Below, in pieces: positions 62,488-64,000 of a DNA stretch of 64,000 bases; within the stretch, counting starts at the first letter, position 1, and the number at the start of each line of letters is the position of its first letter. The translations under genes were made by a program, and so were the position numbers. The notes beneath the pieces were generated by a model. It saw nothing but the letters and a program-made list of their open reading frames with translations, was not told the DNA's origin and did not search any database. The stretch spans positions 6,444,501 through 6,508,500 of the forward strand of contig NZ_VSRN01000001.1 in the NCBI RefSeq assembly GCF_008369915.1, written 5' to 3'. This stretch comes from Dyadobacter sp. UC 10. Lineage in GTDB: Bacteria; Bacteroidota; Bacteroidia; Cytophagales; Spirosomataceae.

Positions 62488-63777
62488 TTACGAGAGCTTG
62501 TACTGCGGTATTTTTAAAGTTTCCCCGTCCTTCATCGCCGAACTGTGCGCCACAATGCCGGGAACCGTTAGGTTAAGGGCTACCGCAATGTTCACAAGCG
62601 GATGACGGTCCTGTAGAACCGCTGAAATGAACTCATCCGTCAGTCGCCCGTGTGAACCTCCGTGACCGCCTTCTTCTACGCCCGGCGGAAGGGGTGGCCT
62701 TTCGATGTCCGGCAACTTGTTTTCGTGCCCCTCATATTTACCATAATAGGATCCTTTCTGACCTCTTATCCTGCCTTTTTCGCCGTGATCACCCGGAGAA
62801 TCCCAGCTTACCGCCATTCTCGACATACCTCCTTCGCTGGTTCGGAAGAGCGCTATTTCTGTTCCGAACGGATTTTTATAACGGTTGTTCGCAGGTTGCA
62901 GCTGCTTCACAATGCTCGGAATACCGAGGCAGGATACCTCCGTAAAACTTCCGCCCGTCACGCCCACATAATAGGCATTGGAATGCGTAGGGTAATATTG
63001 CGGCGGCAATCCCACCCGCCACTCTTTGTACGATGCCAGCGGCTCGTCCATATAGTGGTAATATTCACCTTCCGAGTACACCAGCTTGCCAAATCCGCCC
63101 TGATCGTAGATCTGCTTCATCGCGTACAGGTCTTCGTGAAAGCAGGAAGTTTCGAACATCATGTATTTTTTGCCGCTCGTTTTCACCGCTTCGTACAATT
63201 TTTCCGCATCTTCCAGAGATCCAAAAACAGCCGGAACCGCTACTGCCACGTGTTTCCCGTGTTTCAATGCCTCAATAGCATGTTTGGCGTGGCTAGGCGC
63301 GTCGGTTGCGATGAATACCGCTTCAATGCTGTCGTCTTTTACGAGCTCTTCCAGCGAAGGATAGGTTTTGGAGCACTTGCAGGCTTTGGCCAGTTCTGCG
63401 CAGCGGTCCGGGAAAAGATCACTTACCGCAACGATTTCCACATTAGGGTGATTTTGAAATTCAAATGCCGCACCAAATTTGCAGAGGCCATAGCCGATAA
63501 TGCCCACCCGCACTTTTTTGTCTGAAACTGCGACCCATTTTTTAGTCGATTTGGCTGCTGACTCTGTTTTTTCAAATCCCTGGATATCCGGATTGCCTTT
63601 GCTCCCATCGTCGGCTTTTTTATCGGATGAGCAGCTTGCTGCGAAACCCAGCGCAGCCGAACCCAACCCGATTGATTGCAGAAAAGAACGACGGTTGAAT
63701 GGATTTGTGGCTGCTGTTTGTGGGACAGTATTTTCAGGTTCTGTGGCGGAAGCCTGGTGTTTGTTAGGATTTTTCAT
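62488..63777 (-). CDS. Tat-exported Gfo/Idh/MocA-type protein (GH109-like)
   Basis: 429 residues. The N-terminus has a Tat signal (RR at 29-30 in NRRSFLQSIGLG) that ends in a lipobox-like LGFAASC (C49), so it may be a periplasmic or outer-membrane lipoprotein. An NAD-binding domain (VRVGIIGYGLCKFG at 89-102) is followed by the C-terminal sandwich. The usual EKP motif is replaced by AVP at 180-182 (GKHVAVAVPA); family 109 glycosidases carry EVP there. The downstream MMFETSCFHEDLYAMK segment and PTHS resemble GH109 enzymes, which hydrolyse glycosides by an NAD-dependent redox mechanism. Its role is thus likely release or modification of sugars outside the cytoplasm. Confidence 0.85.
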   Translation of the reverse strand: MKNPNKHQASATEPENTVPQTAATNPFNRRSFLQSIGLGSAALGFAASCSSDKKADDGSKGNPDIQGFEKTESAAKSTKKWVAVSDKKVRVGIIGYGLCKFGAAFEFQNHPNVEIVAVSDLFPDRCAELAKACKCSKTYPSLEELVKDDSIEAVFIATDAPSHAKHAIEALKHGKHVAVAVPAVFGSLEDAEKLYEAVKTSGKKYMMFETSCFHEDLYAMKQIYDQGGFGKLVYSEGEYYHYMDEPLASYKEWRVGLPPQYYPTHSNAYYVGVTGGSFTEVSCLGIPSIVKQLQPANNRYKNPFGTEIALFRTSEGGMSRMAVSWDSPGDHGEKGRIRGQKGSYYGKYEGHENKLPDIERPPLPPGVEEGGHGGSHGRLTDEFISAVLQDRHPLVNIAVALNLTVPGIVAHSSAMKDGETLKIPQYKLS

Positions 63778-63825
63778 ACTATTTAGTTGAAATGAATAAA
63801 AAAGTAACGGTTTAGAAATAGTGTT

Positions 63826-64000
63826 TTAATAACCCGGATTCTGTTTTAAGGTCGGCGTACCGTCTTTCATACTCAAATCGATCTGCGCCTGGGGGATCGG
63901 GTAAATCTCGTTTTTGCCTTTTGTGAAGTTGGTATTAGGCATGTAAGCTTTGTTGTCATACTTCGGAACATTCGTTTCGAAATTCAGGTAAGTGTTCAGC
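63826..64000 (-). CDS. SusD/RagB family nutrient-binding protein, C-terminal end only
   Basis: The minus-strand frame entering from the window edge reads TYLNFETNVPKYDNKAYMPN, then a GKNEIYPIPQAQIDL segment, and ends LKQNPGY before the stop at 63826. This is the standard C-terminus of SusD/RagB lipoproteins, which bind glycans together with a TonB-dependent SusC partner at the outer membrane. Only 58 codons are inside the window; SusC should lie beyond it. It is upstream of the catabolic operon on the same strand, 49 bases from the Gfo/Idh/MocA gene, so the operon probably starts with SusC/SusD. Confidence 0.9.
   Translation of the reverse strand, partial: LNTYLNFETNVPKYDNKAYMPNTNFTKGKNEIYPIPQAQIDLSMKDGTPTLKQNPGY

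Noticed and set aside
62662..63525. Long 287-codon plus-strand ORF opposite the Gfo/Idh/MocA gene
   Set aside because: Antisense of a well-supported gene; the translation is Arg/Phe/His-rich and lacks domain features, as expected for a shadow of GC-rich codons.

Overview
The window looks like a chromosomal segment of a Bacteroidota bacterium, most likely order Cytophagales (Dyadobacter or another Spirosomaceae relative; the genus is inference). The evidence is five proteins with type IX secretion (T9SS) type A sorting domains, a SusD tail, a GLPGLI protein paired with a TonB-type outer-membrane receptor, a hybrid SusR-like sensor (HTCS), AT-rich leaders without clear Shine-Dalgarno sequences, and TAnnTTTG promoter elements. 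No tRNA, rRNA, IS element, CRISPR array or origin was recognised.

Layout. 1-1275 is the 3' part of an NADP-type glutamate dehydrogenase, closed by a strong terminator. 1471-7712 is a tightly overlapping six-gene cassette: PqqD-like protein, HprK-like kinase, two family-2 glycosyltransferases, ABC exporter and nucleotidyltransferase. It resembles tailoring and export cassettes of modified peptides or glycans, but no precursor or cyclase is visible. A MATE exporter, a T9SS protein, a MacB/FtsX permease and an AlkD-like protein follow. 14878-34354 is a signalling and surface-protein region: a LytS-type kinase with LytTR regulator, a receiver-like protein without a phospho-acceptor, two paralogous LuxR-type regulators, a large T9SS protein, a second kinase/regulator pair, a Reg_prop sensor kinase with another degenerate receiver, and two more T9SS proteins. 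Four copies of an 18-bp element lie in its intergenic regions.

34723-43298 holds small accessory genes: two VOC proteins, two AraC regulators, RidA, an XRE regulator beside an AT-rich gene of unknown function, a remnant of an XRE antitoxin, a TacA/TacT-like toxin-antitoxin pair and a haloalkane dehalogenase-like hydrolase. 43302-46747 is a GLPGLI/outer-membrane-barrel pair. 47046-55021 is a divergent pair: a giant beta-helix T9SS protein and a 1372-residue hybrid sensor whose periplasmic part carries nine in-frame 15-bp repeats.

55161-64000 is a catabolic gene set on the minus strand: SusD end, Tat-exported Gfo/Idh/MocA protein, class III aminotransferase, galactonate dehydratase-like enolase, SDR, cytoplasmic ceramidase-like hydrolase, sodium/solute symporter and SMP-30-type lactonase. 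It probably imports and breaks down a carbohydrate-derived acid, lactone or amino sugar that cannot be named from sequence. The most promising unexplained parts are the 1471-7712 cassette, the repeat-bearing sensor, the 55161-64000 pathway, the shared 18-bp element and the XRE/unknown-gene pair.
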